Source of the DNA: Nemertoderma westbladi
Taxonomy: Eukaryota > Xenacoelomorpha > Nemertodermatida > Nemertodermatidae
NCBI GenBank assembly: GCA_032718475.1
Contig: JAUCBJ010003113.1
Span: 1 to 31,888, forward strand
Direction of reading: 5' to 3'
DNA length: 31,888 nucleotides
Part shown: piece by piece, positions 31,081 through 31,888 of the stretch
Layout: every line of letters starts with the position of its first letter
Position numbering within the stretch: the stretch's first letter is position 1
Position numbers and translations under genes: made by a program
The notes under the pieces: model-generated
The model's input: the letters and a program-made list of their open reading frames with translations, nothing else
What the model was told of the DNA's origin: nothing
Databases searched by the model: none

Positions 31081-31183
31081 AATTAAGAAAGCCTTTTCAC
31101 CAACAAAGTTTTTGTCACTGATCTGCATACAGAGAGAGACAACACAAAGCAGTTCTATCACCATCACCTCAGAATTAATAGAA

Positions 31184-31666
31184 CTAGACGTCGCAGACAA
31201 TGTCACTGACACTCTCGCTGTAGATCACCTCGCTGGACGAACCGGTGTCCCCAACCTGTAATTGCGTGATGGGCAGTAACTTCTTGTCATCAACAACAAT
31301 GGTCTCGAGACATTCGGTAGAGCTCTGATGACAAGTTGTCGTCCTCCCGGAATTGAATACATGCCTGGTGGCATCGCGATCAGCAAAACACAAATCATAG
31401 CTGGAGACGCCCTTAGATGAGAGCGTTATGGTTTGGGAGCAGCTGAGCGCTCTGTCTATGATATCACGGACTTCCGCATCGCCCTGCTCATAACTCACAT
31501 TGATATCATATCCGCATTTGGCTTCAGGTCCACTTGGTCCAACCTTCTCGCTTACAAAGGTCGCAGGAATATAGGTTTTTCCTTTAGGAAAAAATATAAA
31601 TATAGCAGAAACCATTCTAACATTCTTACTGGTTAAAGCAATATAATAGACCAACCAACCACCCAC
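31184..31666 (-). CDS. Right-arm copy of the conserved 160-codon ORF
   Basis: Mirror of 650-1132 with changes AEV for AEL and SCSQ for SCTQ. The frame and the AAAG splice-acceptor-like site are intact. Retention of the frame in both copies while nearby non-coding DNA has indels gives weak support for coding or for recent duplication. Confidence 0.35.
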   Translation of the reverse strand: MGGWLVYYIALTSKNVRMVSAIFIFFPKGKTYIPATFVSEKVGPSGPEAKCGYDINVSYEQGDAEVRDIIDRALSCSQTITLSSKGVSSYDLCFADRDATRHVFNSGRTTTCHQSSTECLETIVVDDKKLLPITQLQVGDTGSSSEVIYSESVSDIVCDV

Positions 31667-31783
31667 CCAACCATACCACCCACCCCACCGCTACGCAGCC
31701 ACGGCGCTCCGGCACCCGTAAATCCAACCATACTGACTCCTTAACGAAGGGCATCGAGTGATGCTATTAGCCAACATTGTTAG

Positions 31784-31888
31784 CAGGGCTGGACTAAGGC
31801 CTAGGCTAGCTAGGCTATAGCCTAGGGGCCCCCGACTTTTTGGGGCCCCCAATTCCAATAACAGGTAAAGGAGATGCAAATTAAAAAT
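31784..31888 (+). mobile_element. hAT-like DNA transposon terminus (right copy)
   Basis: Mirror of 428-532: CAGGGCTGGACTAAGGCC starts at 31784, preceded by ATTGTTAG (31776-31783) as the possible 8-bp target duplication. The element body would lie beyond the window end. Confidence 0.5.

Larger units (their letters stand above)
18611..31888 (-). repeat. Right arm of giant inverted repeat
   Basis: Reverse-complement partner of 428-7436. It is 13.3 kb long because it holds a 5.68-kb LINE at 21490-27167 and a longer minisatellite. Homology reaches the last base of the window, so the true outer end lies beyond it. Small features of the left arm recur here in mirror order. Confidence 0.95.

Noticed and set aside
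428-31888. Simple fold-back sequencing or assembly artefact
   Set aside because: The arms differ by many substitutions, indels, satellite length and a LINE with a target duplication, so they are not one molecule copied twice. A join of two alleles or paralogues remains possible.

Overview
The window looks like repeat-rich, intron-bearing metazoan DNA, most likely from a marine invertebrate. The clues are two non-LTR retrotransposons, a BEL/Pao LTR-element remnant, hAT-type DNA-transposon ends, a tRNA-like SINE, minisatellites and frequent TAGGCCTA-type words. The species cannot be named from sequence alone. Nothing resembles a bacterial operon, rRNA gene or CRISPR array, and almost all coding sequence belongs to mobile elements in various states of decay.

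The dominant structure is a giant imperfect inverted repeat. Bases 428-7436 match the reverse complement of 18611-31888, and the match runs to the window end, so the outer limit on the right is not seen. Reading inward, each arm holds: a hAT-like transposon terminus; a conserved 160-codon ORF that may be a terminal exon; a 32/40-bp minisatellite; a T-rich stretch; a region of short hairpins, three of them next to long oligo-G runs; 105-bp direct repeats; a small coiled-coil-like ORF; a cluster of CCCAGTAAC motifs with an 18-bp palindrome and a TTCTAGAA pair; and the start of a retrotransposon ORF1. The arms differ by a few substitutions, many small indels, the minisatellite length (about 1.06 versus 1.59 kb) and a 5.7-kb LINE present only in the right arm.

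The left arm continues into the centre as an unusual non-LTR retrotransposon (6911-13436, + strand). Its ORF1 starts with a Ulp1-like (C48) cysteine protease that keeps the His/Asp/Gln/Cys set and continues into a LINE gag-like domain. ORF1 is split by a 965-bp hAT-type MITE with an 8-bp target duplication; taking the MITE out puts the two halves back in one frame. ORF2 overlaps ORF1 and encodes an APE-type endonuclease and a reverse transcriptase with a YADD box. It carries two frameshifts and one in-frame TGA.

The central part (13437-18610) holds non-coding sequence, a minus-strand gene remnant I cannot identify (14724-16083), a 166-bp tandem duplication and AT-rich DNA, and a minus-strand BEL/Pao pol remnant without reverse transcriptase. 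That remnant is fused at 18611 to the right-arm copy of the ORF1 start. The right arm then repeats the left in mirror image, interrupted at 21490-27167 by a second LINE of CR1/L2-like type. This LINE has an L1-ORF1p-like ORF1, an ORF2 with an N-terminal PHD-like finger, a 3' hairpin and a 5-bp target duplication.

These genes do not form a pathway. The locus is a nested transposon graveyard in an inverted-repeat frame, in which transcripts crossing both arms could form long double-stranded RNA.
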